Positions 16,503-25,581 are shown, counted from the first letter of the stretch. The stretch is DNA of 64,000 nt from Pelagibius marinus (GCF_014925385.1 NZ_JACSDK010000020.1:62001-126000); one strand, 5' to 3'. Notes: generated by a model not told the origin, from the letters alone. Program-made: numbers and translations.

Positions 16503-16569
16503 GATCAGCTCTGCGTTCACCAGAGTTCCTCCCGGGCCCGAGGGCCCAAAGCCTGGAGTTACCTTTAGC

Positions 16570-17757
16570 GTGTCTGATCCCCTGAAAGCCGATAGCCCGG
16601 CCATCAGGCCCGAAACCCGTGCCATGATCGACAGGCTCATCGCCTTCGATACCACGAGCCGCAACTCCAACCTGGAGCTGATCCACTACGTGCGCGACTA
16701 TCTGGCGGACCTGGGGGTCACGGCCAACCTGGTGCACGACGCCGAAGGGGGGAAAGCCAACCTCTACGCCACCCTGGGGCCGACGGACCGGCCGGGCATC
16801 GCGCTCTCCGGCCACACCGACGTGGTGCCCATCGACAACCAGGACTGGACCCGCGACCCCTGGCAGGTCAGCGAGCACGACGGCCGCCTGTTCGGCCGCG
16901 GCACCTGCGACATGAAGTCCTTCATCGCCGTGGCGCTGGCCCATGCGCCGCGCTTCCTGGAGGCCGGTCTGCAGACGCCGGTCCATCTCTGTTTCTCCTA
17001 CGACGAGGAGGTCGGCTGCAAGGGCGTGCCCAGCCTGCTGGACTTCCTGGCGGGCCAGCCGGTCAAGCCGGCCATGTGCGTGGTGGGCGAGCCGACGGAC
17101 ATGAAGGTCGTCACCGGCCACAAGGGCAAGCGCTCGGTCTGCTGCCACGTGCGCGGCAAGGAGGCCCACTCCTCCCTCGCCCCCTACGGCGTCAACGCGG
17201 TCAACGCCGCCGCCCGGGTCGTCGGCCATCTGGCCGACATGGCAGCGCGCAAGGCTGAGGAAGGTCCCTTCGACCCGGACTTTGACGTGCCCTACACCAC
17301 CGTCCACACCGGCACCATCGAGGGCGGCACCCAGCTCAACATCGTGCCCGGTCATTGCCGCTTCGAGTTCGAGTTCCGCTACCTGCCGCAGGACGACCCC
17401 GACGCGCTGCTGGGCGAGGTGAAGCGCTTCGCCGAGGAATCCGTTGCCCCGGCGATGCGGGAAATCGACCCCGCCACGGGGTTTTCCTGGGAGGAACTCT
17501 CCAGCTTCCCGGGCCTCGACCTGGCGCCGGGCGCCGAAGTGGTCGAGCTGGCCAAGGCGCTCTCCGGCGGCAACGACACCGGCAAGGTCGCCTTCGGCAC
17601 CGAGGCGGGGCTCTTCGACCAGCGCGGCATCCCGACGGTGGTCTGCGGCCCCGGGTCCATCGACCAGGCGCACAAGCCGGACGAGTTCGTCACCCTGGAG
17701 CAGGTGGCCCTCTGCGAGCGTTTCATGGACCGCCTGGAGGAACGCCTGCGTGGTTGA
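16570..17757 (+). CDS. argE: acetylornithine deacetylase
   Basis: A 395-residue M20-family metallohydrolase that removes the acetyl group from N-acetylornithine in arginine synthesis. Metal ligands and catalytic residues are visible: His 82 (SGHTDVV), Asp 114 (GTCDMK), Glu 146-147 (YDEEVGC). The dimerisation domain includes KEAHSSLAPYGVNAVN and the C-terminal GPGSIDQAHKPDEF carries the last ligand histidine. The start is a GTG at 16570. The downstream HAD gene overlaps its end by 8 bases, so they are one operon. Alphaproteobacteria mostly make ornithine with ArgJ, so a catabolic or broader deacylase role is possible. Confidence 0.9.
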   Translation: MSDPLKADSPAIRPETRAMIDRLIAFDTTSRNSNLELIHYVRDYLADLGVTANLVHDAEGGKANLYATLGPTDRPGIALSGHTDVVPIDNQDWTRDPWQVSEHDGRLFGRGTCDMKSFIAVALAHAPRFLEAGLQTPVHLCFSYDEEVGCKGVPSLLDFLAGQPVKPAMCVVGEPTDMKVVTGHKGKRSVCCHVRGKEAHSSLAPYGVNAVNAAARVVGHLADMAARKAEEGPFDPDFDVPYTTVHTGTIEGGTQLNIVPGHCRFEFEFRYLPQDDPDALLGEVKRFAEESVAPAMREIDPATGFSWEELSSFPGLDLAPGAEVVELAKALSGGNDTGKVAFGTEAGLFDQRGIPTVVCGPGSIDQAHKPDEFVTLEQVALCERFMDRLEERLRG

Positions 17758-18409
17758 GCGCGCCGCCGGAGACAACGTCGCGCGTCAGCCCGTGGAGGCT
17801 GTCGTCTTCGATGTCGGCGGCGTGCTGATCGACTGGGACCCGAGACACCTCTACCGCAAGCTTTTCGACGACGCCGCGGCGATGGAGCACTTCCTGTCGG
17901 AGGTCTGCTCGCAGAGCTGGAACGAGCAGGCCGACGCGGGCCGCCCGACGGCGGAGATCACCGAAGAGCTGTGCCGCGATCATCCGGACAAGCGCCCGCT
18001 GATCGAGAGCTACTACGCGCGCTTCGACGAGATGATCGACGGCGCCTACGACGACAGCATCGCCATCGTCGAGCGTCTGCATCGCCAGGACGTGCCGCTG
18101 TTCGTGCTGTCCAACTTCTCGGCCGAGACCTTTCCCCTCGCCCGCCGCCGCTTCCCCGTCTTCGACCGCTTCTCCGGGCTCGTCATCTCCGGCGAGGAAG
18201 GCATGAAGAAGCCCGACCGCCGCATCTACGAGCTGCTGATCGAGCGCTTCGGGCTGGCACCGGCGCGCACCCTTTTCATCGACGATCGCGCCGACAACAC
18301 CCAGGCGGCGCGCGCGGCCGGCTGGCAGGCGCTGCGTTTCACCTCCGCCGGGCAGCTGGCCCGCGACCTGGAGGCCGTCGGCCTGCTCGAACCCCGCCCC
18401 GTTCACTGA
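17750..18409 (+). CDS. HAD family phosphatase
   Basis: A 219-residue haloacid dehalogenase-fold hydrolase. Motif I is FDVGGVLIDWD (nucleophile Asp with general acid Asp replaced by the GG-V form used by YihX-like enzymes), motif II is FVLSNFS, motif III is KKPDRRIY and motif IV is LFIDDRADN. All four are intact, so a sugar- or nucleotide-phosphate phosphatase is likely. The GTG at 17750 overlaps the argE end and has GGAGG upstream. It is in a run with argE, a deacylase-like gene and an AbrB-like permease. Confidence 0.85.
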   Translation: MVERAAGDNVARQPVEAVVFDVGGVLIDWDPRHLYRKLFDDAAAMEHFLSEVCSQSWNEQADAGRPTAEITEELCRDHPDKRPLIESYYARFDEMIDGAYDDSIAIVERLHRQDVPLFVLSNFSAETFPLARRRFPVFDRFSGLVISGEEGMKKPDRRIYELLIERFGLAPARTLFIDDRADNTQAARAAGWQALRFTSAGQLARDLEAVGLLEPRPVH

Positions 18410-18422
18410 CCCGAAGCGCCTC

Positions 18423-19385
18423 ATGGATAACCTGCTGTCGCCCGCCCTCGAACTGACGCCACCGGACATCTCCGCCTGGCGCCGCGGCAACGGCAGCCCC
18501 ACCCTCGATTATGTCCACAGTTTCGATTCCGGCGTCGCCGGCCCCCACGTGGTGGTGAGCGCTCTGGTGCACGGCAACGAGCTCTGCGGCGCCATCGCCC
18601 TCGACCGCCTGCTCAGCGCCGGGCTGCGGCCGGAAGCCGGTCGTCTTTCCTACGTCTTCGTGAACGTCGCCGCCTACGAGCGCTTCACGGCGGCGGCGCC
18701 CCATGCCAGCCGCTTCCTGGACGAGGACTTCAACCGCCTCTGGGCGCCGGAGATCCTGAAAGGGAAACGCCGCTCCCGTGAGCTCGAGCGCGCCCGTGCC
18801 CTGCGCCCTCTCTTCGACTCCGCCGACTTCCTGCTCGACATCCATTCCATGAGCACCACGACCGAGCCGCTGATCATGGCCGGCCCCGCCGACAAGGGAC
18901 TGGCGCTGGCGCGCCGACTAGGGCGCCCGGCCACCATCGTGCGCGACGGCGGACACGCCGCCGGGCCGCGGCTGCGCGACTACGCGGGCTTCATCGATCC
19001 GGCCTCGCCGCGCAACGCCCTGCTCATCGAATGCGGCCAGCACTTCGCCCTGGAAAGCGCAACCGTCGCTTTCGAGACCGCCCTGCGCTTCCTCGCCGCC
19101 GTCGGCAGCCTTTCGCCAGCCACGGTCGCCGGCTACGGCGTCGACTGCGCCCCAGCGCCCCAGCGAGTCATCGAAGTGACCGAGCGCATCACCGCGGCCG
19201 GCAACGACTTCGCCTTCGCGCGGCCCTTCCGCGGCATGGACGTGCTGGCCGAGGCCGGCACGGTAATCGCCCGCGATGGCGGCAAGCCGGTAGTCACGCC
19301 CTACGACGACTGTGTACTGATCATGCCGGTGGCCCATCCCCAGGCCGGCGCCACCGCGGTCCGCCTGGGCCGGGAGGTCGGCTGA
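18423..19385 (+). CDS. succinylglutamate desuccinylase/aspartoacylase family protein
   Basis: A 320-residue zinc amidohydrolase of the AstE/AspA group. The zinc ligands are visible as His 50 and Glu 53 (ALVHGNELCG) and His 141 (LLDIHSMS). The C-terminal part has the beta-barrel sequence FRGMDVLAEAGTVIARDGGKP. Substrates of the family are N-acyl amino acids. Its place in one operon after the ArgE-like deacetylase and HAD phosphatase suggests handling of an acylated amino-acid compound. The stop overlaps the next ATG (TGATG), which implies coupling. Confidence 0.85.
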   Translation: MDNLLSPALELTPPDISAWRRGNGSPTLDYVHSFDSGVAGPHVVVSALVHGNELCGAIALDRLLSAGLRPEAGRLSYVFVNVAAYERFTAAAPHASRFLDEDFNRLWAPEILKGKRRSRELERARALRPLFDSADFLLDIHSMSTTTEPLIMAGPADKGLALARRLGRPATIVRDGGHAAGPRLRDYAGFIDPASPRNALLIECGQHFALESATVAFETALRFLAAVGSLSPATVAGYGVDCAPAPQRVIEVTERITAAGNDFAFARPFRGMDVLAEAGTVIARDGGKPVVTPYDDCVLIMPVAHPQAGATAVRLGREVG

Positions 19386-20500
19386 TGGCGGAACAGAGGC
19401 AACCACGCAAGTCGCCGGTGCGGAGCTGGCCGCCGCTGCACAAGATTCTGCTGGCCCTGGCCATCGGCGCCACCGGCGGCTGGCTGGCCAACCACTTCCA
19501 GGTGCCGCTGGCCTGGATGCTGGGCGCCATGCTCAGCACCACTGTCGCCGCCATGGTCGGCCTGCCGGTCGCGCTGCCCGTGGTCTTCCGCCTGGCCATG
19601 ATGGCGGTCCTGGGGGTCATGCTGGGCAGCGGTTTCGCGCCGGAGATCCTGGACCGGCTGGGCGACTGGACCGTCTCCCTCATCGGCCTTGCCGTCTACA
19701 CCCTGCTGGCCACCGGCGTGGTGGCGGTCTTCCTGCGCAAGGTCGCCGGCTACGACCCGATCACCGCCTATTTCTCGGCGGCGCCGGGCGGCCTCTCGGA
19801 GATGGTGCTGGTCGGCGCCGCGAACGGCGGCGACGAAAGGGTGATCTCCCTCACCCATACCTCGCGCATCCTGCTGGTGGTGCTGGCCCTGCCCTTCCTC
19901 ATGCAGATCATCTTCGGCTACACCCCGGGCCCGCGGCCGAGCGGCGGCATCCCGCTGGTCGAGGCCCGTCTCTTCGACATGCTGGTGCTGACCTTCTGCG
20001 GCATCGCCGGCTTCGTCCTGGCCCGGCTGGCGCGCCTGCCGGCCGCCGCCATCCTCGGCCCCATGCTGCTCTCCGCCGTCTTTCACATGAGCGGCCTGAC
20101 CGAGGCCAAGCCGCCGACCGAGTTGGTCGCCGCCGCCCAGGTGGTGGTCGGCACCACCATCGGCTGCCGCTTCGCCGGCGTCAGCATGAAGCTGGTCAGC
20201 CGCACCATCCTTGCCTCCATCGGCAGTACGGTCATCCTGGTCGCCGGCGGCCTGCTCTTCGCCGTGCTGCTGCACCCCCTGACTGGTCTGCCGACCATCG
20301 GCATCTTCCTGGCCTATGCCCCGGGCGGCGTCGCGGAAATGAGCCTCATCGCCCTGGCCCTGTCGATCGACGCGGCGCTGGTGGCAACCCACCACATCGT
20401 GCGGATTTTCTTCATCGTGGTCTGCACGCCGCTGGTCTTCCGTCTTCTGCCGGCGCACCTGGTCGGCCGCCGCAGCGTGCCCGCCCCCGGCGAGGATTGA
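19385..20500 (+). CDS. AbrB family (PF05145-type) membrane protein
   Basis: A 371-residue inner-membrane protein with about ten helices in two repeated halves. Each half has the family signature: WMLGAMLSTT then GLSEMVLVGAANGGDERVIS in the first, and ILGPMLLSAVFHMSGL then GGVAEMSLIAL in the second. Related proteins are annotated as ammonia monooxygenase or AbrB-like regulators but are transporters by structure; this one is unrelated to the small DNA-binding AbrB. It overlaps the deacylase stop by one base, so it is probably the permease of that operon. The substrate is unknown. Confidence 0.85.
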   Translation: MAEQRQPRKSPVRSWPPLHKILLALAIGATGGWLANHFQVPLAWMLGAMLSTTVAAMVGLPVALPVVFRLAMMAVLGVMLGSGFAPEILDRLGDWTVSLIGLAVYTLLATGVVAVFLRKVAGYDPITAYFSAAPGGLSEMVLVGAANGGDERVISLTHTSRILLVVLALPFLMQIIFGYTPGPRPSGGIPLVEARLFDMLVLTFCGIAGFVLARLARLPAAAILGPMLLSAVFHMSGLTEAKPPTELVAAAQVVVGTTIGCRFAGVSMKLVSRTILASIGSTVILVAGGLLFAVLLHPLTGLPTIGIFLAYAPGGVAEMSLIALALSIDAALVATHHIVRIFFIVVCTPLVFRLLPAHLVGRRSVPAPGED

Positions 20501-20624
20501 AGACGGCCTCTCCGACCGGCCCGATCATCGCCCGTTTCTTGACACACTGCTGTCACCCGCGACCCGGCAGGTTTACGTCGCAGCGCCGTAGACAGAGGGC
20601 GCTGGACAGTAGTAGGGGCCTGTC

Positions 20625-20831
20625 ATGTCCGACCGCCTTGCGGCCATTCTCCTGGCGCTGCTTCTCGTGGCGCCGCTGTGCTTCTTCCTCGACCTCGAGA
20701 TCTTCGATACGGCCGAAACGCAGGCACGCGACGCGCGCCTGCCGCGCCTTTCCATGGAAGAGATAAAGCGTCACGCGGAGGGTCTGCAAAGCGGGCTCGA
20801 CCACGAGGCCGGGACCCTGGCCGCCAAATGA
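20625..20831 (+). CDS. small membrane-anchored protein, unknown
   Basis: A 68-residue protein with one N-terminal transmembrane helix (LAAILLALLLVAPLCFFL) and a short charged tail (SMEEIKRHAEGLQSG). It could be an uncleaved membrane anchor. It is convergent with the CorA/ZntB gene, whose stop lies just two bases beyond. A competing minus-strand frame exists but has no sensible topology. No family is recognised. Confidence 0.5.
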   Translation: MSDRLAAILLALLLVAPLCFFLDLEIFDTAETQARDARLPRLSMEEIKRHAEGLQSGLDHEAGTLAAK

Positions 20832-20832
20832 G

Positions 20833-21813
20833 CTAGAGCCACTTCAGCCGGCGTAGCAACCAGATCTCCAAGCCTGCCAGAACCGCCAGCAGCACACAGA
20901 CCGCCACGAAGGCCCAGGACGAATCGACGCCCGGCATGCCGCCGACGTTGATGCCCAGCAGCCCGGTGACGAAGCCGAGCGGCAGGAAGACCGCGGCGAT
21001 CACCGACAGGATGTACATACCGCGGTTCATCTCGTCGGAAATGTGGTTCGCCAGCTGGTCGTGGACAACGGAGGCGCGCTCGCGCCCGGCATCCAGGTCC
21101 TCGACATAGCGGGTGATGCGGTCGGCGCTCTCGCGCAGCAGGTGACGCTCGCGCTGGTCCAGCCAGGGCGCGGCCTCCTGTTCGCCCGCCAGGCGCTGCA
21201 GCGCCTCGCGCTGCGGGGCGAAGTAGCGGCGCAGCAGGATGGCCTGGCGGCGCACGGTCGCCAGGCGTTCGCGCATCTCCGGGCTGTAGCTCTCCAGCAC
21301 CTCGTCCTCCAGCGCGTCGATGCGGTCGTCGATCTCGGCGATGACCGGCTCCATCCGCGCCGCCAGACGGTCTGCCAGGAGGGCCAGGAACTCGCCGACG
21401 TTCTTGGGGCCACGGCCATGGTCCAGCAGTTCGTCGATGTCGCTCACCGCCAGCAGGCGGCGCAGCCAGACGGTGAGAAGCTGGCGGCCGTCAGTCCAGA
21501 TGCGGATCGATACCATGTCCTCCGGGTCGGAATCCGGGTTCAGGTTGACCCCGCGCAGGATGAGCAGCAGGCCGCCTTCCAGCGACGTGCAGCGCGGCCG
21601 CGTCTCCTCGGCGGTCAGCGCCTGGCGGACCAGCAGCGGTATGCCGCGCTCCTGGGCCAGCCAGCGCTCGGCCGAAGCGGAGGTGCGCTGCAGGTGTGCC
21701 CAGCAGACCTCGTCGGTGACGTGATCGTATTCGCTGGCCGATTCGCGCCGGGCGCCGCCCTGGCCGTCGAAGACACTGATGAAGCTCCAGTCTTCACTTG
21801 TGCGGTCGCTCAT
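20833..21813 (-). CDS. CorA/ZntB family divalent metal transporter
   Basis: A 326-residue inner-membrane transporter. The long soluble N-terminal domain (to about residue 265) is followed by two transmembrane helices separated by GLLGINVGGMPG, where GIN replaces the GMN of Mg-specific CorA and is typical of the ZntB branch. ZntB moves zinc, probably together with protons. The ATG at 21813 follows GGGAGG at good spacing, deciding against the longer frame to 21849. It is divergent from a TerC-family gene 113 bases away. Confidence 0.9.
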   Translation of the reverse strand: MSDRTSEDWSFISVFDGQGGARRESASEYDHVTDEVCWAHLQRTSASAERWLAQERGIPLLVRQALTAEETRPRCTSLEGGLLLILRGVNLNPDSDPEDMVSIRIWTDGRQLLTVWLRRLLAVSDIDELLDHGRGPKNVGEFLALLADRLAARMEPVIAEIDDRIDALEDEVLESYSPEMRERLATVRRQAILLRRYFAPQREALQRLAGEQEAAPWLDQRERHLLRESADRITRYVEDLDAGRERASVVHDQLANHISDEMNRGMYILSVIAAVFLPLGFVTGLLGINVGGMPGVDSSWAFVAVCVLLAVLAGLEIWLLRRLKWL

Positions 21814-21926
21814 GCCGCCTCCCTTGCAGTTCCGCCCTCGGCGAACCACTTCTCGCCGAGAAAAACCTTCCTTCCACCCGGCCGGCTGCTACCATCCCCG
21901 CCGCTTCGAACGATGGAGCCCCTTGA

Positions 21927-22661
21927 ATGCCCGAATGGCTTGCCGATCCCAATATCTGGGCCAGTCTGCTGACCCTGACCTTCCTGGAGATCGTCCTCGG
22001 CATCGACAACATCATCTTCCTGTCGATCATAACCGAAAGGGTGGCCGAGCACCGCCGCTTGTTGGCCCAGCGCCTGGGCCTCGCTCTGGCGCTCTTCGGA
22101 CGCGTCGGCCTGCTGGCCGGGCTGGTCTGGCTGACCAAGCTGACCACGCCGATCTTCGAGGTCTTCGACCTGGTGGTCTCCTGGCGCGACATCATCCTCA
22201 TGGGCGGCGGCCTCTTCCTCTTGGCCAAGGCGACCTCGGAGATCCACCACTCCGTCGAAGGCGGCGCCGGCGAAGCCGCCGGGGGCGGCAAGGCCACGTC
22301 TTTCGCCATGGCCATCGCCCAGATCCTCGCCATCGACCTGGTCTTTTCGCTCGATTCGGTGATCACCGCCGTCGGCATGACCGACCGCCTGCCGATCATG
22401 GTCGCCGCCGTGGTCACCGCCATCGCCGTCATGATGTTCGCCGCGACCCCCATCAGCGGCTTCATTCGCCGCCACCCCACCACCAAGATGCTGGCCCTGG
22501 CCTTCCTGCTGCTGATCGGCGTCGCCCTGGTGGCCGACGCCCTGCACTTCCACGTGCCGCGCGGCTACCTCTACTTCGCCATCGCCTTCTCGCTGATGGT
22601 CGAGCTGCTGAACCTCGCCGCCTCCAAGCGGCGCGGCAAGGCGGAGGAAGGCGCGGACTAG
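21927..22661 (+). CDS. TerC family membrane protein
   Basis: A 244-residue protein with seven to eight transmembrane helices. The family signatures are complete: [17 protein letters not shown] in helix 1-2 and AIDLVFSLDSVITAVGM in the second half, each with the acidic membrane residues (GIDN and SLDS) thought to bind metal. TerC/Alx proteins export manganese or support metal loading of exoenzymes. Divergent from CorA/ZntB, which makes a small metal-handling pair. The start ATG at 21927 is the natural one for the family. Confidence 0.9.
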   Translation: MPEWLADPNIWASLLTLTFLEIVLGIDNIIFLSIITERVAEHRRLLAQRLGLALALFGRVGLLAGLVWLTKLTTPIFEVFDLVVSWRDIILMGGGLFLLAKATSEIHHSVEGGAGEAAGGGKATSFAMAIAQILAIDLVFSLDSVITAVGMTDRLPIMVAAVVTAIAVMMFAATPISGFIRRHPTTKMLALAFLLLIGVALVADALHFHVPRGYLYFAIAFSLMVELLNLAASKRRGKAEEGAD

Positions 22662-22672
22662 GGGAGCTTCAG

Positions 22673-23473
22673 CTATGAGAACTTCGCCGTGATGCCGCCG
22701 TCGACCAGCAGCCCGGTACCGGTGATGTACTTGGCCTCGTCGGAGGCGAGGAACAGCGCGGCATGGGCGACGTCCCAGGCGTCGCCCATCTTCCCGGTCG
22801 GGCACTGGGCGTCGCGCTTGCGGATCATCTCGTCGATGTCGCCCTGGGCGTAGGCCTCCTTCAAGGGCTCGACGATCATTGGCGTGTTCATGAGCCCCGG
22901 CAGGACGGCGTTGGCGCGGATGCCCTGCCTGGCGTACTGCAGCGCCACCGAGCGGGTGAAGGGCAGCACCGCGCCCTTGCTGGTCGAGTAGGAGATATAG
23001 GGCACGCCGGTGTCGCGGATGCCGGCGATGGAGGCGATGTTGACGATGGCGCCACCGCCCTGGCGCTGCATCACCGGCAGCACGTGCTTGCAGGTGAGGA
23101 ACATGGACTTGAGGTTCACGTCGATGACCCGGTCCCAGCTTTCCTCGCTGGCCTCCACCGGGCCGCCGACTTCCAGGATGCCGACGTTGTTGTCCAGCAC
23201 GTCGATGCGGCCGAAGACCTCCAGGCAGCGCGCCACCATGGCCTCGACATCGCCCGCCTCGGCAACGTCGGCGCGGCAGGCTTCCGCCGTTGCGCCCTCG
23301 CCGCGGATGATGCCGACGGTTTCCTCCGCCGCGGCCAGGTTGATGTCGACGCAGAAGACGTTGGCGCCTTCCCGCGCGAAGAGCACCGCCGTCGCCTTGC
23401 CGTTGCCCCAGCCCGGCCCGGAGGACCCCGCGCCCACCACCATCGCCACCTTGCCCTCGAGACGTCCCGCCAT
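22673..23473 (-). CDS. SDR family oxidoreductase
   Basis: A 266-residue short-chain dehydrogenase. The catalytic triad is present: Ser in NIASIAG, Tyr and Lys in YISYSTSKGA. The cofactor loop is unusual, VVGAGSSGPGWGNGKA in place of TGxxxGIG, and the NNAG motif reads DNNVGI. Asp in FCVDINL after beta-strand 2 favours NAD over NADP. The loop variant is known in a subgroup of proteobacterial SDRs and is not by itself disabling. The substrate is unknown. The gene is convergent with terC. Confidence 0.9.
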   Translation of the reverse strand: MAGRLEGKVAMVVGAGSSGPGWGNGKATAVLFAREGANVFCVDINLAAAEETVGIIRGEGATAEACRADVAEAGDVEAMVARCLEVFGRIDVLDNNVGILEVGGPVEASEESWDRVIDVNLKSMFLTCKHVLPVMQRQGGGAIVNIASIAGIRDTGVPYISYSTSKGAVLPFTRSVALQYARQGIRANAVLPGLMNTPMIVEPLKEAYAQGDIDEMIRKRDAQCPTGKMGDAWDVAHAALFLASDEAKYITGTGLLVDGGITAKFS

Positions 23474-23945
23474 GACTTCCCATCTCCCTGCTTTGCCGCT
23501 TAGCCTTCTTCATAGAAGAAGACGGCGTCACTTAGAAGCCGGGATCGGGAAGGGCGATATCGTGGGAATCAGCCCGCGGGGCCGGAAAGCTGCCCCGCGG
23601 ACCGCACCCAGGGGTGGAAAAGGCTGCGGTCCGCGGGACGAATGACGGACTGGGTGGAGGGGTGGGAGAGCCCTATCAGCCCGTCATCTTTGGATCACAT
23701 CCAGGGGATCAGCCCTGAATGCGGTAGTAGGTGCAGCGGTCGCTGGCGACTACCAAGGCAAGGAACGCGTCCTTGCGATTCGTCGTTGCCTCCTGAAGAC
23801 AGGATCGAAAACGGCAGATGCCGCCTGTACCCCTGTCTGTCGCGCCGGGCCCAGGATCGGTTCAAACAAACTTCGCCTCGCGGCGCGCCGGCCGGCCTGC
23901 CCCCGGCGGCTCCCCTCCAGGCTCCCGCTTCAGATTCTGCCCAAG
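23474..23945. other. gene-poor region with an orphan promoter-like element
   Basis: About 470 bases between the SDR start and the globin stop. It contains one copy of the two-part element described for the 26-37 kb array (23839-23865). Downstream of it on the minus strand there is an AGGAGG near 23782-23787 but no ATG, GTG or TTG at a usable distance; the frame after it would end in DRCTYYRIQG. I do not call a gene. A small transcript or decayed gene is possible. Confidence 0.5.
23839..23865 (-). promoter_or_regulatory. sixth copy of the tTGAACC-N16-CGACNNA element
   Basis: On the minus strand TTTGAACC (end at 23859-23865) is followed after exactly 16 bases by CGACAGA. It matches the element found before each of the five paralogous secreted-protein genes. 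It would drive transcription toward the SDR gene, whose start is about 365 bases away. No convincing ORF begins close to it. Confidence 0.4.
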
Positions 23946-24383
23946 TCATGGCAGCCTGACGGGAATGCTGTGGGTATAGGAACTCCGGATCATCACATCC
24001 GCGATGTCGTCGTAGGCCTTGCCCCAGGCCGCCCGGACCGCCGGCGTGTAGTCGTCTTCCAACACCTCCGCCAGCATCTGCTGCAGGGCCTCGCCCACCG
24101 GCGGGTAGTGTTCCGGGCGCACGCCGTAGGCCACGTGGCGCAGCGCCAGATCCTCCAGGACCGGCAACAGGCTCTCGAAATTTTGGAGTTCGGCGACGAT
24201 GAGGCCCAGCTTGCTGATGAATTGGGCGCCCTGCAGTTCCATATCGTTGAGAAAGAGCTCGCGTGTCTGGGGAGCGATTTCGAAGAGATGCGCGTAGAAG
24301 CGGTCCGCCGCCTCCTGGCCGTTCTCGGTCACCTTCCGAAAACCCTGCTGAATCAGCTCCCTTTCCTCACTGCTCAAGGCCAT
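23946..24383 (-). CDS. single-domain globin (bacterial globin-like protein)
   Basis: A 145-residue globin without a reductase domain. The proximal (F8) histidine is in DLALRHVAYGV and the distal region around the E helix is QGAQFISKLGLIV after LFLNDMEL; the N-terminal helix reads ERELIQQGFRKVTENGQEAA. This pattern is that of single-domain flavohaemoglobin-related globins that bind O2 or NO. The ATG at 24383 is chosen because globin helix A starts there. It is divergent from a LysR-type regulator, and the 31-bp repeat lies between them. Confidence 0.85.
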   Translation of the reverse strand: MALSSEERELIQQGFRKVTENGQEAADRFYAHLFEIAPQTRELFLNDMELQGAQFISKLGLIVAELQNFESLLPVLEDLALRHVAYGVRPEHYPPVGEALQQMLAEVLEDDYTPAVRAAWGKAYDDIADVMIRSSYTHSIPVRLP

Positions 24384-24480
24384 TTGCGGCGTCTCTCCCG
24401 GGCTGCAATCACTGGGCCGCCATGGCAATTCATAGCTCGCCACAGCGTCATGAAAGAGATACAGAGACAACCTGCGGACT

Positions 24481-24511
24481 TGAACCCGCGAAACCGCACA
24501 AGGAAAATGCA
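24481..24511. repeat. 31-bp dispersed repeat, copy A
   Basis: This 31-base sequence begins TGAACCCG and contains GAAACCGCACAAGG followed by AAAATGCA. Copy B at 37350-37380 differs at one base. Copy C at 34812-34842 differs at five. It lies in the divergent region between the globin and LysR genes, about 98 bases upstream of the globin start. Confidence 0.7.
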
Positions 24512-24538
24512 ACTGCGCATGTTCCTCGGAGGCCGCAG

Positions 24539-25393
24539 ATGGACTGGGATAACCTGAAGGTGGCACTGGCCATCAGCCGCATGGGATCGCTGACCCAGGC
24601 GGCTCAGTCCTTGGGAATCGACCAGTCCACCGCCGGGCGGCGGCTTTCGGCGCTGGAGGCGGATCTGGGGGTCATCCTCTTCGTGCGCTCGAAGACCGGC
24701 TTCGCCCTGACCGACGCCGGCGAGGCGGCGATTGCGCGGGCCGTCGAGGTGGAGCGCAGCATCGACCGCCTGAAGGACGCGGTGACCCCGGACGAGGAAG
24801 GGCCGGTCGGCATCGTGCGCCTGCTGGGCAACGCCTGGACGCTGGACCGCCTGGCGAGCACCGTCATGGCACCCTTCCTGGCGGCCAACCCGCACCTCGA
24901 TCTGCGCATCATGACCCTGACCCCGCGCACGCGTACCCGCGGCGAGGCCACCCTGTCGCTGTGGTTCGAGGTCGAGCCCAAGGAGAGCGAGTTCGCCATC
25001 AAGCTGGGCGAGGTGCCCTACGCGGTCTACTACGCGCGCGACAAGAACCCGGACGAACTGGGCTGGGTAGCCTTCCACGACGAGGACGCCATGCGGCCCT
25101 CCATCGCCCGCGCCCACAAGAAGCTGCGCAGCCGCGGCGAAAAGGTCCGCGTGACCTCCACCGACGCCGGCATCATGCTCTCCGCCGTGCGCGAAGGCGT
25201 CGGCAAGAGCCTGCTGCCCATGTGCCTGGCGGCCGACGACGAAAAGCTGGTGCGCGTCCAGGAGGGCGAGCCCGACTTCGTGCGCAGCCTGCACCTGCAC
25301 GCCCACCCCGACACCGTGGAGCAGCAGCGCATCCAGGCCACCATCCGCTGGCTGCGCGAGAACTTCAAGGCCGCCTTCCAACCCCCCTTATGA
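24539..25393 (+). CDS. LysR family transcriptional regulator
   Basis: A 284-residue LysR-type regulator of the same subtype as the one at 12038: DNLKVALAISRMGSLTQAAQ then IDQSTAGRRLSALEADLG form the helix-turn-helix at residues 3-60. The effector domain is divergent but has the expected length. GGAGG six bases before the ATG at 24539 fixes the start. The divergent neighbour is the globin, its probable target. The 31-bp repeat in between may include its site. Confidence 0.85.
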   Translation: MDWDNLKVALAISRMGSLTQAAQSLGIDQSTAGRRLSALEADLGVILFVRSKTGFALTDAGEAAIARAVEVERSIDRLKDAVTPDEEGPVGIVRLLGNAWTLDRLASTVMAPFLAANPHLDLRIMTLTPRTRTRGEATLSLWFEVEPKESEFAIKLGEVPYAVYYARDKNPDELGWVAFHDEDAMRPSIARAHKKLRSRGEKVRVTSTDAGIMLSAVREGVGKSLLPMCLAADDEKLVRVQEGEPDFVRSLHLHAHPDTVEQQRIQATIRWLRENFKAAFQPPL

Positions 25394-25494
25394 GGGGCTC
25401 CCGCAGCGCCCCGTCCTCGCCTTGACCTAGCCCCGGCCTTGCTTCCCGGGGGCGGCTTGGGGCACAAGGAAGGCCTGCCTGTCCCCAGGTTCAA

Positions 25495-25581
25495 GCCCGC
25501 TTGATGGAATTGGTAGACATACGAGACTTAAAATCTCGGGGCCGCAAGGCCGTGCCGGTTCGAGTCCGGCAGCGGGCACCA
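25495..25581 (+). tRNA. tRNA-Leu (UAA)
   Basis: An 87-base tRNA with encoded CCA. The acceptor arms GCCCGCT (25495-25501) and AGCGGGC (25571-25577) pair fully. The anticodon stem CGAGA/TCTCG encloses the loop CTTAAAA with anticodon TAA. A long variable arm (GGGGCCGCAAGGCCGT region) marks class II, and the T-loop GGTTCGAGTCC is standard. It reads UUA and, with wobble, UUG codons. Confidence 0.97.

Noticed and set aside
23695-23949. 84-codon minus-strand frame near the orphan promoter element
   Set aside because: The promoter element lies inside the frame, composition is Gly/Ala/Arg-rich, and no ribosome-binding site precedes its ATG.
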